This document shows positions 1 through 11,364 of a stretch of DNA of 64,000 bases, piece by piece; the stretch's first letter is position 1; every line of letters begins with the position of its first letter. The stretch comes from Eonycteris spelaea (Eukaryota > Chordata > Mammalia > Chiroptera > Pteropodidae), in contig PUFA01000066.1 of NCBI GenBank assembly GCA_003508835.1, forward strand, positions 4,154,001 to 4,218,000, in the 5' to 3' direction. A model generated the notes under the pieces. That model saw only the letters and a list, made by a program, of their open reading frames with translations. It ran no database searches and was not told where the DNA came from. Both the position numbers and the translations under genes were made by a program.

Positions 1-530
1 GTCCTCCTTGCTCGCTGCTGGGTCCCTCCTTCGGCACCTAGCCCCAGGTCCCTGCAGCTCAGACAGTTTTCAGACATTTCCTCCTCCCCCCCCCCCCAGA
101 AGGGCGCCCGGGGCGTGGGTCTCAACGCCCACCTTCCAGGTGCGCGGCCTCAGCCCGGCGCCAAGGAGGTCGGGGACCCAGCGCGCCACACCCCGAAGTC
201 GGCCTCGGAAGGGGTCTCAGAGCATCCTCGCGGCATGTTTGGGAGATGAACCACCTTTTACTAGCGTTTGCGGGGGCGAGGGGAAGTGACCAGAGAAAAC
301 CACGCGGGGGAGGTTGAAATCACAAGGTGGGGGTATGATTTGCAAAGGCAGGTGGGGGGGGGTTTGGGGGGCGCAGAGGCTCGAGCGCCAGGACTCGAAT
401 TGGAAGCTTTACCTGCCCTTCCACGCCCGGTGCCGGCACTTCGTACCCACGCGAGTACCGGAACACCCCAGAAACAGCGTCGAGCCCCCCCCTCGCCCCC
501 GCCAAGCGGGGCGTCCGCAGCGCTACTCAC
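1..530 (-). other. SALL4: SALL4 intron 1, 5' part (window edge)
   Basis: Begins with the consensus donor GTGAGT on the minus strand and runs off the window. It is GC- and CpG-rich and forms part of the SALL4 promoter CpG island. Long open frames on both strands here reflect base composition and resemble no known protein. No repeat is recognised. Confidence 0.75.
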
Positions 531-636
531 CCCATTTTCCCACCACCTCCGGGGCCGCCCTGGCCAATTCCTGGCGTGCAGGCTGCGACTCCTCGTTGTG
601 GAGGTGCTGGGGATTGGCCTGCTTGCGTCGCGACAT
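531..636 (-). CDS. SALL4: SALL4 exon 1 (spalt-like transcription factor 4, N-terminus only)
   Basis: The ATG at 636-634 opens 35 codons plus one base (phase 1), ending at a GTGAGT donor at 530. The first 12 residues, MSRRKQANPQHL, match the SALL-family N-terminal motif (MSRRKQAKPQH in SALL1 and SALL4) that recruits the NuRD corepressor through RBBP4/7. SALL4 is a nuclear zinc-finger factor of embryonic stem cells, germ cells and limb/heart development. Its zinc fingers lie in later exons outside this window. The remainder of exon 1 is divergent but alignable: QELARAAP here corresponds to PEFADAAP in human, and the phase and donor context agree. The segment is about nine codons shorter than human as I recall it. 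The start context is favourable (G at -3). SALL4 is chosen over SALL1, 2 or 3 because ZFP64 is its neighbour on the same strand. The oddity is Asn for Lys at position 8. Confidence 0.9.
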
Positions 637-850
637 GGCGCGAGGGTCGCGGCGAGTCCCCACGAGTGGCCTACTCCATGCAGCCCAGTCCCGGAGTTCG
701 GAATTACCGCCGCCCCCCGGCCGCAGCGCGCATGTCCCAGCAGCGCCGCCGAGCAGCTGAGCAGGCCGATTTATCACGAGCGCTGACAGCTGATTGGCCC
801 CGAGCCAAGGCCTCGGGGTCCCGGGGAAGCGCGGTCCCCCGCCCCGCAGC
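637..850 (-). promoter_or_regulatory. SALL4: SALL4 promoter and 5' UTR within a CpG island
   Basis: GC-rich, CpG-dense sequence directly upstream of the SALL4 start codon. On the minus strand it carries a CCAAT box (plus ATTGG around 793-797). An AT-rich GATAAA stretch (plus about 769-776) lies between it and the start codon. The start site cannot be placed exactly from sequence. The island ends abruptly near 850, where MER5-type repeats begin. Confidence 0.65.
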
Positions 851-854
851 CCGC

Positions 855-1165
855 ACCCGCCCGGAGCTCGTTAGAAATGCAGACTCTCGGGCTCCACCCC
901 AGACCCGCGGCATCAGAATCTGCATTTTAACAAGCTCCCCGGGTGATTCGCATGCACATTAAAGTTGGAGAAACCGTGTCTGCATTTTAACGAGGTCTCC
1001 AGGTGATTCGCGTGCCCATTAAAATGTCAGAAGCGCAGCTCTGCTCCAACTGCAATGTGCGCCCGAATCGCTGGGGATCTCGTTAAAATGCAGATTCTGA
1101 CTCCGTGGGGTTGGGGTGGGGCCCGAGCCTCTGCATTTCTAACGAGCTCGCGGGTGATGCCCTCG
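855..1165. repeat. Cluster of MER5-type hAT remnants beside the SALL4 promoter
   Basis: At least three stretches share the MER5 hallmarks, namely variants of AGAATCTGCATTTTAACAAG followed by CTCC..GGTGATTC: about 866-960, 964-1030 and 1060-1165. MER5 is a non-autonomous hAT-Charlie family old in placental mammals. The copies abut head to tail within 310 bp, so they represent either nested insertion or local duplication. Confidence 0.75.
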
Positions 1166-2620
1166 CGGCGGCGGCCGCCACCAGCCGCGCGTTTAGATTC
1201 TGACTTAATTGGTCTGGGCTGAAAACGGCACTGCGGTTTTCGTTGTTGTTTTTTTAAGCTCCCCCAGGTTATTCTGAGAGGTAGCCAAGGTGGAGAAGCG
1301 CGACCTCCACTCGTGGTGCTCAACCTTGGCTGTACCTTCGAATTAATTTAAAATTTAAATGAGGCCAGAGGGTCGCCAACTGCAGGGTGAACCGCTGCTC
1401 CAGGAGGAGCTGATTAAAAATACCGATTCCGAAAGTTTTGGCTTCAGGTGGCGGAGCCCGGGAATCTTTTTCTCCCCAGCGCCCCGACGCCGCCCGGCGT
1501 CTGAGACCACACAGAAGCCCCGGGGCCAAGGAGCGCGGGCCCTGCCCAGCCGTGACCAAGGCATCGTCCTAGGGGTTGAGCTAATTGGCTTCGTGCTCAG
1601 ACTAGATGAGACCCGAGGCGGGGGGGGGAGAGGGGGAGAGAACCCCCTCTTAGCATCCAACAAGAGAGCAAGGAAGACACCTACATCCCTCAGGTGTTTA
1701 CTTCCTTCATATCGGGGTTGTTACTTAAAGCGGGACTGTGCCCTAAGCTTGCCCGAACCTGAGAATCACGTGGGGCCTTATTAAAAAAGACCCAAGTTCA
1801 GCTCTGAACCCGGGGTCGGCCTGGGAGCCTGTATTTCTAACAGCCCCGGGCGAGTTTTTCCGCTGGGGCTGGGGTTTTGCAGGTCCTGCGACTCGCCTGC
1901 TGTGAGGTTACCGTTAGCAAACCCTAGGGGACCACTTATTTAGTTCTCAAAAAACTGAGCGAATTTCCTCAACCTGCCCTTCGATTTCCAGCTGTGAGCT
2001 GATTCAAGGGATGGTTGTGTCAGGCCAGGTGAAGTTGCTTCGGTTCAATTTTTGAGGCTTAAAAAAAAAATCTTAAAGGACCTTTTAAAGTCTTCTTTGG
2101 GACGTGTGTGTAGCTCCACATACACGTAAAGCCATGTGAAAACAGCCATATGTGCTTGGGTTTATCGTTTCTCCTTCTGGGATGTCTCAGAAGGATACTG
2201 GATCACCTGGGGACACCTGGTCACCTGTGGGGAAGCCGAAAGGGGAAGAGCACCCAGTGGCTAGGATGGGAGACATCGGACACCCTTTATATGGCAGCTT
2301 GAGGTGCGCAGTGTGTTTGTGTATTTCTCCCCCGAGGCTCTCTGTATTCTTCAGCTCAGATGCACAGGTTTGGATGAACCAAGCCTTGCTTGCTACATGA
2401 CCCGTTGTCTTTCCTTATCCATTTTGATCCATTGCTGGCCTATATTTGGTTGTTCCTTGGTTCCTTGGCTTATTATGACATAATAACTGTCTAGGAACCC
2501 CCCACCCCAAACTAGGATCTTAACCATAACCAGTACCTCTCATATGTCCCCTCTATCCCCCAAATGAATAGCCACCAGCCTAAACTCTACATACTTCATT
2601 CCTTTGCTTTTTCTTGTTAG
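1166..2620. other. SALL4 upstream intergenic sequence
   Basis: No gene is seen. About 1195-1290 is a weak MER5-like fragment and 1748-1850 a clearer one (GAGAATCACGTGGGGCC...). The remainder, including 1860-2600, is moderate-GC unique sequence with no motif I recognise. Open frames such as the one at 1359-1784 show no protein similarity that I can identify. Confidence 0.5.
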
Positions 2621-2622
2621 GA

Positions 2623-2625
<3 letters not shown>

Positions 2626-2658
<33 letters not shown>
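2626..2658. repeat. Poly(T) run, 33 nt
   Basis: An uninterrupted T tract directly left of a minus-strand L1-like 3' end. It probably derives from a retroposon A-tail and is length-unstable. Confidence 0.9.
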
Positions 2659-2659
<1 letters not shown>

Positions 2660-3175
2660 TAACTACATGCATTCTTAAAAATATATACAATTCACATTTT
2701 TAAAGAACCTCATAAAAAGGACATAAATCTTCCAGGAATTGCTCCCTCTCCCCCGACCCTGTCCCCCATGTATTGTATTGCTAAGATCACCCAATTTGCT
2801 GTTAAGGTCTTTTGTCCATTTTGACTGACATGCAATATTCCATGTCAGTCATGGTGTGAACATGACAGGATTCATTCATTCATTTGCTCTCCCATTGATG
2901 GGCACTTGGGGTGTTTCCTGATCTTGGCCATGTGAGGCTGTGACACATGATCTTTCTAAAAAGTGTCTTAAGCAAGTGTACACATTGGTTAAATGGCCAG
3001 ATAATGCTGAAGTCGTAGCACTGATTGACATTCGTCCAGCATTGTAAGAGATACCGTGCAGCCACGTCCTTTCCCACACTTGTTATTATGGGATGTCTTC
3101 ATTTTTGCCAAATTGCTAAACCATTCTATGTCACTATGGTCTCGAGTTGCATTTCCCTCACGTGTATAATTTCAA
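2660..3175 (-). mobile_element. Old L1 3'-end fragment, antisense
   Basis: The sequence resembles the 3' region of old mammalian L1M elements read on the minus strand, with phrases such as CATTGATGGGCACTTGGGG, ATGCAATATTCCATG and TTGCCAAATTGCTAAACCATT. It is heavily diverged and has no coding capacity. Confidence 0.65.
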
Positions 3176-5130
3176 CAAAAGTTGAAGTAAAAATAATGTT
3201 TTCCACAAATACAATGACAGCAACTGATTAACTTTGTTTTGTTTTTTGAAGGTATTGTTTTAATATTTTACGATATATCCATTCAGAATTATGATCCTCA
3301 ATTAAATTTTTCATCATGTTTGGTTGTAATGACTTGAAAAATTGAAAAAAGTATCCCTCACAGGATATAGATCTAAATGAAAGCCAACTGGCATTGGCTA
3401 ATAAGTTAATCCCCCTTTTCCATCCCATTCGCCAATTATAAAAACTGACTATTCATTTTTTTTTTTGAAACCCAGCTCGTAAATTTTCATCTTCCCCAAT
3501 AATCAACCTGGGGCTTTTGCAAATTCAGCTGAAGAGGGTGCATCATTATGTCTTCAACAAATGGATTTCAAACCTACTGAAGCCATTTATTTGGAAGATG
3601 TTTAAACAGATTAAAAGCTCTGTTTCTAAGTTTAAACATGCAGATAGAGGTTTTTATAAGAGACAACTTTTCACTGTTTTCAGCAGCAAAATCACTTAAC
3701 AAGGGAATCATGGCCAAACATGCATTTAAAAATACTTCCTCCATAGGCTGTTTCTCTCGCAAACTGGTTATTTTCTCATGCTTTACATAACACCTTTATC
3801 CTGAATTTTTTCCCCCAATGGTTGTTGGGTAGTCCCCTTTCATCATAGAAAAAGTCAATAACTTTTCAACCCTGTCACTTTGTAAAAGAAAAATGAAGAA
3901 TATCCTGTAATTTTGATAACTCTTAAGTACTGAGCCAAGAGATGAACCGTGTACCTCTGAACCACACAAAAATTCTCCTGGTCGCTCTACCTCTCTTTAC
4001 GAAGCATTATGAAGATTCCAGAGGCGGCGTGATGTAATAACTCAGGGCACAGATGGAGCCGGCCTGAGTTAGAATCCTGCGTCCTTTACTGTGTGACCTT
4101 GAGAAAGCTGTTCTGTGCCCATTTTCTCAACAATAAAATGGCAATGCTAATAGCCAGGGTGGCCGTGAGGGTGAATGAATTCACGTGTAGAGGACACAGA
4201 ACGGTGTACAGTACAGAGGTTGTACTCTCTGTGTTCAGATCATTCTTATTTATAAAGATAGAGGAAGAATTTACAGTTAGCGATAACCGTAGCTGACGCT
4301 CGTCTAGAATCGGTGGTTCCGATGAACTAGGCACAGACATTGCGTTTGACACAAAAATAAATCGGATGAAAACCTTACTCAACCTTTCTGAGTTGCCGAT
4401 TTCCTGGGTTTCAACAGATGTTAAATGAGTAATTTAATACTGCTCACTTAACATTGCTCGAGTAATTGCTTTATTGATTTATTTTTTTTTAAAGAGAAAT
4501 GGATAAAAATAAATTATAATTGTCTCTCTGATTGTCCTGGGCCTCCTGCGGGTGCGAGCCCCTTGCTATGACACCTCGTTTGACTTCTGTCATGACAATT
4601 ATTCTCCACTATAGACACAGGACTGAAGGAGCAAATGTTTATCCGGGTACAAATGATTCCCAAGTGTGCTATACAGCTAGACCAAAGCAAATCTTATTTC
4701 TTCATCTGCCAGGAATTAATGTATTCGTCTGATAACCATTTGTTTGAGCCCACGCAGGTGCCTGCTCTGTCGCAGGTGTTGGAATTGTGAGTGGTATGCG
4801 AGACAAACAAGACCCAGCAGGGAACTAATGAATGAACGAATGGATGGATGGCAGCACAAGGTCATTTCAGATAATGATGGGTGCTACAACCAAGATGAAA
4901 AGGTGGCGTGATCATGAGCGACAGGGTGCTAGTGGTAGGGGGTACCTGAGTTTGGCTAAAAGGGACCTTTGGCCTAAAAAGTGAATATAATAGGCAGCCA
5001 TGGGAAGGACCAGGGAGATGAAGTTACAGCAAAGGCTCACAGGAAATCAATTTTAGTGTGTTTCAAGCAAAGTAAGAAGATTCGCTGAGCTGGTTCCCAG
5101 AAAAGAAAAATCTGGCTCATAAAAAATTGA
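3176..5130. other. Intergenic sequence with a MIR
   Basis: About 4011-4210 is a MIR SINE: GATGTAATAACTCAGGGCAC, then GTGTGACCTTGAGAAAGCTG and the low-complexity CTCAACAATAAAATGG. 4745-4860 resembles an ancient L2/MIR-type repeat (CAGGTGCCTGCTCTGTCGC). The rest is AT-rich with no recognised feature. Confidence 0.55.
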
Positions 5131-5249
5131 AAAAAAATGTCCAAGCCTCACTTATGATTAAATAAACATAAGTTAAAATAAAATGCAATACTGTTTTATA
5201 TCCTGTCTGAATAGGAAAGATTAAACGCACACATATTAGTAAGGGATCA

Positions 5250-5484
5250 GACGCTATGCTCCAGCTCTTCCTCCCCCACACGGCACTTCGCAAACTCACT
5301 GAGCATGAGAGTCACCAGGGGACCTTGTTAAAATGCAGATTCTGCCTCCAGTGTGTCTCAAAATTCGACATGGATACAAATCACCTGGGGACCTTGTTAG
5401 GAAGCAGATTCTGATCTCAGTACTTCTCAAACTTCAATGTGCAGCAAAATGACCTGGAGATTTTGTTAAATGCAGATTCTGAGC
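5250..5484 (+). repeat. Trimeric MER5-like array, left inverted arm
   Basis: Three units of about 65 bp, each with a variant of CCTTGTTAAAATGCAGATTCTG, begin near 5287, 5352 and 5420. The same three units in the same order occur reverse-complemented at 7157-7392 with roughly 85% identity by eye. The homology continues into the flank as far as GCTGGA..TAGCGT. Confidence 0.8.
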
Positions 5485-6660
5485 CATAAACGTGTAAGAG
5501 GTGTTCAGCCTCACTAACTATAAGGGAATGAATATTAAATAACCATCAATTCCTCCCTCTCTTTTTTTTCCACCTACCAGATCGATAAAAATTAGAAGGC
5601 TGATAATATCTACTTTTAGCAAGAGTGTAGGGAAATCGGGCTTCTAATGCATTGCTAGTGGGCATGTGAATGTTTATAGCCACTTTGGAGGGCAATTTGG
5701 CAATAAGATTTTAAACGTGCCATGCCAATGATCCTTTCCATCTATTCTTCTCCAGAGAAACATCTTCACATGTGCACAAAGGAGTGTGTCCAAGGATATT
5801 TGCTGCAACACCATTGTCATAACAACAACAAAAAAAAAATCAAGAAACAACCTAAATACCCTAAAACAGGGGGATAGTTACACTGAGGTTTAGCCATACC
5901 ATGGAATGTCAGGCAGCAAATAAAACTAATCAGCTAGATTTATGGCTACAAGCATGGGTAGAGCTCCAGATACTGGATTGAAGGGAAAAAAGCAAGTTCC
6001 ACATAGATATAAACACATACTCAAAGCCATATGTATTTCCAATGGTGAAACATGAAAACCCAGAATAAAAAAGTATTGGAAGGAAACACACTGGTATGTG
6101 TTAAGCAAAGATGGGGCAGGGGAGTGGCTTGCAGGAGGAAGGACTAAAGAGTCTAAATTCTCCTCCTGAGGTGTGTGTAAGAGAACATTATCCTAAGTAA
6201 TATTTCCTTTTTGAAAAAAAAAATGGGATGTAGTTACATACATCTTCATAAGAAGTAATTTATTAAAAAGTAATAATTAAAGTAATTAACTAAATCATGG
6301 TTCTGTCACACAATGGAATAAATTCTGTATGACCATACAAAGAATAATGTATTTCTGTGTGCACTGATCAAGAACATTCTTCAAGATATATTAAGTAAAA
6401 TATTCAGAGGACAGAAAAGTATACAAATGGTGCTGTTGTGGGTATATAAAATATATATGAAAATACATGCATATCTAATGACATCCTCTCTATAAAATTT
6501 AACATGTACATGCACTTGTGAATGTGGAGGAGACAGGGAACTGGTCATAGACGTTATCCCTGAGGACAGAACAGCAGTATTTGTGATGCAGTTGTCTGAG
6601 AGGCTGACATCTTGCTATACACATTTTTGCAATCTTTTAAGTTTCAAAACTTGAAATCAT
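5485..6660 (+). mobile_element. Degenerate L1M-type LINE sequence
   Basis: Sense-strand L1M features appear at 5505-5930: CCTCACTAACTATAAGGGAATG, TGCATTGCTAGTGGGCATGTG and GCCACTTTGGAGGGCAATTTGG. A further LINE-like stretch is at about 6300-6420 (ACAATGGAATAAATTCTGTATG). It is ancient, with no intact frame. The T/A-rich intervals between have no other recognised content. Confidence 0.65.
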
Positions 6661-6664
6661 AAAA

Positions 6665-7156
6665 TTTGGCACACATACAAGAGTGTATAAAACATAAATG
6701 TGCCATTTAAGGAATAAAACAAACGCCCATGTAACCACCAACTTTAGATCTAGAACATTCTTTGTACCAAAGAAATCCTTCTCATGTTCCCATCCATTAG
6801 CTTCTCCTTCCTTCTGCCACCTGCTTCCACTATCGCTGATTTTGCGTAATTATTATTTAAAAATAGTTCTGTCGCCTAAGTAATCTGTTGCTTAGCTTGG
6901 CCACTTTTTCCGAAAGGCATGGGTAATGTTCCTTCACTTGCCTCTTTAAGTTTGTGAGATTCAACATGTTGGTGCAGGCAGCTGGAGTCTGTTCGTTTTC
7001 ACTCTCGCGTAACCCCCATTGTGTGAACACACCACATTCTGCCTGTACCACATTTCACTGCCAATGGGCGGTTTCCAATTTGGTAATTATGAGGAACGTA
7101 ACTATAAACATTCTTGCACAGGTTTCCTGACTCACGTGTGTAGAGTTTCTCTGCGC
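6665..7156 (-). mobile_element. Old L1 3'-end fragment, antisense
   Basis: Antisense L1M 3' sequence, including AACAAACGCCCATGTAACCACC and CTGCCAATGGGCGGTTTCC. It reads up to GTTTCTCTG, where the trimeric MER5-like array begins. L1 resumes beyond the array at 7380 with CCTAGGAGATGCCAAACT, so the array interrupts this L1. Confidence 0.65.
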
Positions 7157-7392
7157 CCAGAATCTGCATTTAACAAGATTTCCCGGTCGTTTTGCTACAT
7201 GTTAGAATTTGAGAGCACTGAGATCAGAAGCTGCTTCCTAACAAGGCCCCCAGGTGACTGTATATAGGTTAACTTTTGAGACACACTGGAGGCAGAATCT
7301 GCATTTTAATAAGGTCCCTTGGTGATTCTCATGCTCAGTAGGTTTGAGAAGTACAGTGGGGGAGAAATAGCTGGATTAGCGTGTATGGCTTT
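7157..7392 (-). repeat. Trimeric MER5-like array, right inverted arm
   Basis: Reverse complement of the 5250-5484 array, with all three units and one flanking junction (GTGGGGGAG.AA.AGCTGGA) preserved. The shared junction suggests inverted duplication of an already interrupted L1 rather than two independent insertions. Confidence 0.8.
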
Positions 7393-10170
7393 CCTAGGAG
7401 ATGCCAAACTATTTCCAGTGTGGCTATATCAGTTTACATTCCCATCAGCATATATAACTTTTCGAATTAAAATGAAAAGAAGGAACTAGTTAAAAATCAC
7501 TAAGGCACAATCTTAGTTGAAAATGCAAATGATCGCCATACAAATCCTCAGGTCCTTCTTTTTCCTTTCTCCTCCCACCTCCAACCCCTCCCCTTCAGGG
7601 ATTAGAATCTAAAATGATGACAGAGGGGGCTACTTTGTGGGCAACAAAACAGATGAGGACCTTTATTTATAGAGAAAATAAAAGAGCCTCCAATTCACCT
7701 GCTGGCTCCTACAGGTGTGGACGTTCCTGAAAGGTAAAGGAATGGTGTCCAAGAACAGGAATTTGAAGCTTCTAGTCCTGGGGCAGAGTGTGGCAGCCTG
7801 TGGTGGTCAGTCAACTATTCCTAAGAAAACCGAGTTTCTGATCTCTTTCTGGCAACATTGAAAGCACCCAAACCAATGGTCATTTGCAGGTTCTGCTAGT
7901 GTCTCCATGTCTGACACCATGCAGTCTACCTGACTTTGACTTCTTCTCTGAGGGTTTGTTCCAGAGCCATTCATTTATTTGACAAACATCAGTTGGGCTC
8001 CATCTGGGTGTGAGGTGTTATGCTAACCTCTAGGAATACAGCAGCAAATCTTGAAGGCAGCCACAGAGTAATAAGGAGGAAATACAAATGAACAGGCAGC
8101 TAGTTCCCAGATACTATGATAAAGGTTCACATGGTGTTCAGGCAAAGCTTCCTGCAAGAGGCAGTTTCATTGCCCCAGATGTGTAGAATGAGTAGGTCTT
8201 GGGCAGGCAAAGAAGTGAGGCAAAGAGGGTTCCAGGTGGAGGGGATAGCTTGTGCAAAGACCAGGAGGTAAAAAGAGGTGGCACTTCTGAGGAACCTCAG
8301 TCTGGCTGGCGTTGGGTGGAATGCTGAAGATAAGATGAAGGAAGTGGGTGGGGGTAGAAGCAAGCAAGATAGGATTAAACCATTTCCTATTCCTCCTTCC
8401 CCCCACCTCTCTGGTAAACCTCAGATACAACCAGAGGCCAATTCCAGGCTAGTTTGAGAAGGTCACTTTACTTTTCTTCACCTGAGAAGCAACAATGGTG
8501 GTGGTGGTGGTAGTGACTAGTGGACATTCACAGCTCGCCAGGGGCTAAGTACTATTTTAGAAGACATTTTACATATATTATCTCACCAGAGTCCAGTTTG
8601 TCACAGACGTGTGACTTTAAATAAGTTCTTAAACTTCTTGAGCCTCATTTTTCTCATATGTAAAATGGAGATAATAATTCCACCTACCTCAAATGGTTTG
8701 TCCGAATATTAAAAGGGAACACAGGTACCCTCACACTACAGTTACTTTTAAAACTACTTAAAATATAATAACAATTATTGTAAATTTTTGATGTTATTGA
8801 ATACCTACATTGTGCCAGGTATGCTGGGAGCACGTCAATGAAAAAGACAGAGGGGTATGTTAGGAACACTTAGTTTGGCTATACTACATAGGCCCTCATG
8901 TGATCCCATCTTTAGATGATTGCTTTGGCTTTTTAACAGAGTGAAGATTTTAAATAAAAGAAAAGGTGTATTTCTACTGGATGATGCTCTAAGAGATCAT
9001 CCAGGGATCTATCTCCTAGCTTACTGAGGCACCAGTTCCTTCCTATCTCCCAGGGGTTTCCAGCAGGAGTAAGTGCCAGTTGCCCACAGTGGTGTCAGTG
9101 CTGTGAATGCACTGTGTACCTGTTCCTACTCTCCTCTGCCTCACTTCCCCTCCATGCCATCGGTGTTGCATGGGAACACTTTCCAAAATAATCTTCTTGC
9201 TTTCTAATCCTTGTCTCAGTGCCTGCTACTGGAGACACTCCAAAAAGTCAAAACATATCAATAAAAACAGTTACCCATAAGGACCAGGAAGAGAACAGAG
9301 GGTGGGAAAGAGACATCTCAATGTATACCATCTTATATTGTTTTGCTATTTGCACATTAGGAACATATGAAAAAGGCCACGCTACTCATCGGGGTACAGT
9401 TAACAGTCTTTGCCAGTGCACTATGTTCCTGCTATGCTCATTTCTGCTTAATGTCAAATTGCTTGCCATGTTGCAAAGGTGTGAGTCCTCCCATCTCCTC
9501 TCTCTCTGTTCTGTTAGGGACGCAAGTCCAAGGTTGCAAATAGAATCGGGGAGTTGAGTGTGATGGTGAATCTTGGCATTGCCTGTCTGGCGGTGAGCAA
9601 TGTGGACTGATGGAACATTCATAACTTTTGGGCCTCATTTCATCACTTGGGCATAATAAACACCCACTGGGCTTTCCCCTAAAAGGTGTAAGGAACAGTC
9701 TCCTGCAATAATTTTGCAGGCCTGAGGAGCTTATGGGTTGCTAAAATGAACGATCAATTAATCAATCAATTAACCAATCAATATGGTGAATGTATTTAAC
9801 TTGAGGTGCTGGACTGATAAAGATTCTACAAAGAAGTAAAATGCATGGTCTTTTCACCAAAGTGACACTCGTTGAAAAGTAATGTAGCCTAATGAATATT
9901 CAAAAATATATAAACCCTGACAGAAGACAGAGCTGGTCAAGTTATAGCCCTACAGCTTGGAACAAATGTTTAACATTTCTGGGCCTTGGTTTTCTCATTG
10001 CATTACCTACTGTTTGGGCTTCCATGAGGGTGGAAGTTGTCACATGCTTAGGGCATTACTTGTCCCAGAAGGAGCAGTCAGTGAACAATGACTTTCTTCT
10101 ATCCATTACTATTGATATTCGAGGCTGCCTTTGACTCAATTTCTGTCATGGAGCATCTTTTAGTTGGGAT
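7393..10170. other. Intergenic sequence with ancient repeats
   Basis: 7393-7470 continues the antisense L1. 7965-8330 resembles an ancient mammalian-wide repeat (CATTCATTTATTTGACAAAC ... GGAATACAGCAGCAAA). 8494-8511 is a short GGT run. 8590-8720 is a MIR (TGTGACTTTAAATAAGTTCT ... CTCATATGTAAAATGGAGAT). 8770-10170 has no confident feature and no plausible coding exon. Confidence 0.5.
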
Positions 10171-10469
10171 GGATGCTTGGAAGTAACAAAACACCTGACT
10201 AATACTGCCTTAAGAAAGAAAAAGAATTGGTGCCGAAGGCCTGAATGGTGGGAGCACATGTTCACTCCAACTCTGGCTTGATCCAGGGGCTTCCACGGAG
10301 TCGCACTGGCTGGGTCTTTCTCTGCACCACTCAGCACAGCTCTGCTGGGTGCCGGTTCCCTCCCAGGCAGCTCCCTCACGGGGTAAGCAGCTTCTGACAT
10401 GGCTCCTACATAGCCCCACCTCCCCACATTCTTGCTCTTGGCTAGTTCTGTCCCCTAGAGGTTGGGCCG

Positions 10470-10940
10470 GACCCAGAGGCTTACTTCTAATGAACAGAAT
10501 TTGGCAAAAGTGATGCAAGTCGCTTCTGAGATTAGATTACAAAAAGACTCTGGCATCCTTTTTGCTCACCCTGTCTTGACCTCTCTTGCTTCTTGATGCT
10601 TAAGGAAGCCAGCTACCATGTTGCAAGCTGTCCTGTGGAGAGGCCCATGGCAAGAGAGTGACGACAGCCTCTGGCTAACAGCCAGTGAGAAAACGAGGCC
10701 TTCATCCCAATGGCCCAGAACCATATGAGGGAGTTTGGAATATCCTCACTTGAGCCTTCAGATGACACCCCAGCAGGGCCAATGACATGATTACAGCCTG
10801 GTGACAGACCTCGAGACAGAAGACCCGGCTAAGCTATGCCTGAATTCCTGACCCACAGAAACTCTGAAATAAGAAATATGTTTTGTTTTAAGCCACCAAA
10901 CTTTGGGGTCATTTGTTACATAACAATAGGTAAACGATAT
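10470..10940 (+). mobile_element. MLT1-type LTR (ERVL-MaLR)
   Basis: Shows the MLT1 order of phrases: CTAATGAACAGAATTTGGCA, GAGATTAGATTACAAAAAGA, CCAGCTACCATGTTGCAAGC, the GCCTTCAGATGAC block, and a 3' end with TTTTAAGCCACCAAACTTTG and TTGTTACATAACAATAGG. It is a solo-LTR-like remnant. The 5' boundary is uncertain and may reach about 10180. Confidence 0.8.
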
Positions 10941-11102
10941 ATCTCTAGTCAGACGATTAGGCATTGTCAGCCTTATACTCTCACAGTTCCAAGGAAAAGA
11001 CAAAGAAAGTGGCCTTTTCCTGATTGCTCATACAAAAACCTTGGAATTAAGTCCTGGTTAGGCCTGTTGGGCTTGTCTTGGGTCAGATCCCATCCTTTAG
11101 AC

Positions 11103-11352
11103 CAGGAGTTGGCAAACTACGGCCCGTGGCCACATCTGGCCCATTGCCTGTTTCTGCAAATAAGATTTTGTAGTAATACAGCATCATTCATTTATGTGTA
11201 TTGTCTACCGCTGCTTTTGTGCTAAAACTGCAGAGCTGAGTGGCTGCAACAAAGACCAGATAATCCTCCATGTCTAAAATATTTGTTATCAGTGACATTG
11301 TTGAAACCAGCCACCATTTCTGTTGCTTTAGAAGAAAATTTGCTGACCCTTG
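11103..11352. mobile_element. MER20-type hAT element with perfect 8-bp target-site duplication
   Basis: Starts CAGGAGTTGGCAAACTACGG and ends GCTGACCCTTG, the complementary hAT termini. The interior matches MER20 (AAATAAGATTTTGTAGTAAT, CTGAGTGGCTGCAACAAAGA). It is flanked by CTTTAGAC at 11095-11102 and 11353-11360, the 8-bp duplication typical of hAT transposons. Confidence 0.9.
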
Positions 11353-11364
11353 CTTTAGACTAAT

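Noticed and set aside
637..777. In-frame N-terminal extension of SALL4
   Set aside because: The frame stays open upstream, but its first codon at 777 is GTG, there is no in-frame ATG, and the family motif begins at the ATG at 636.
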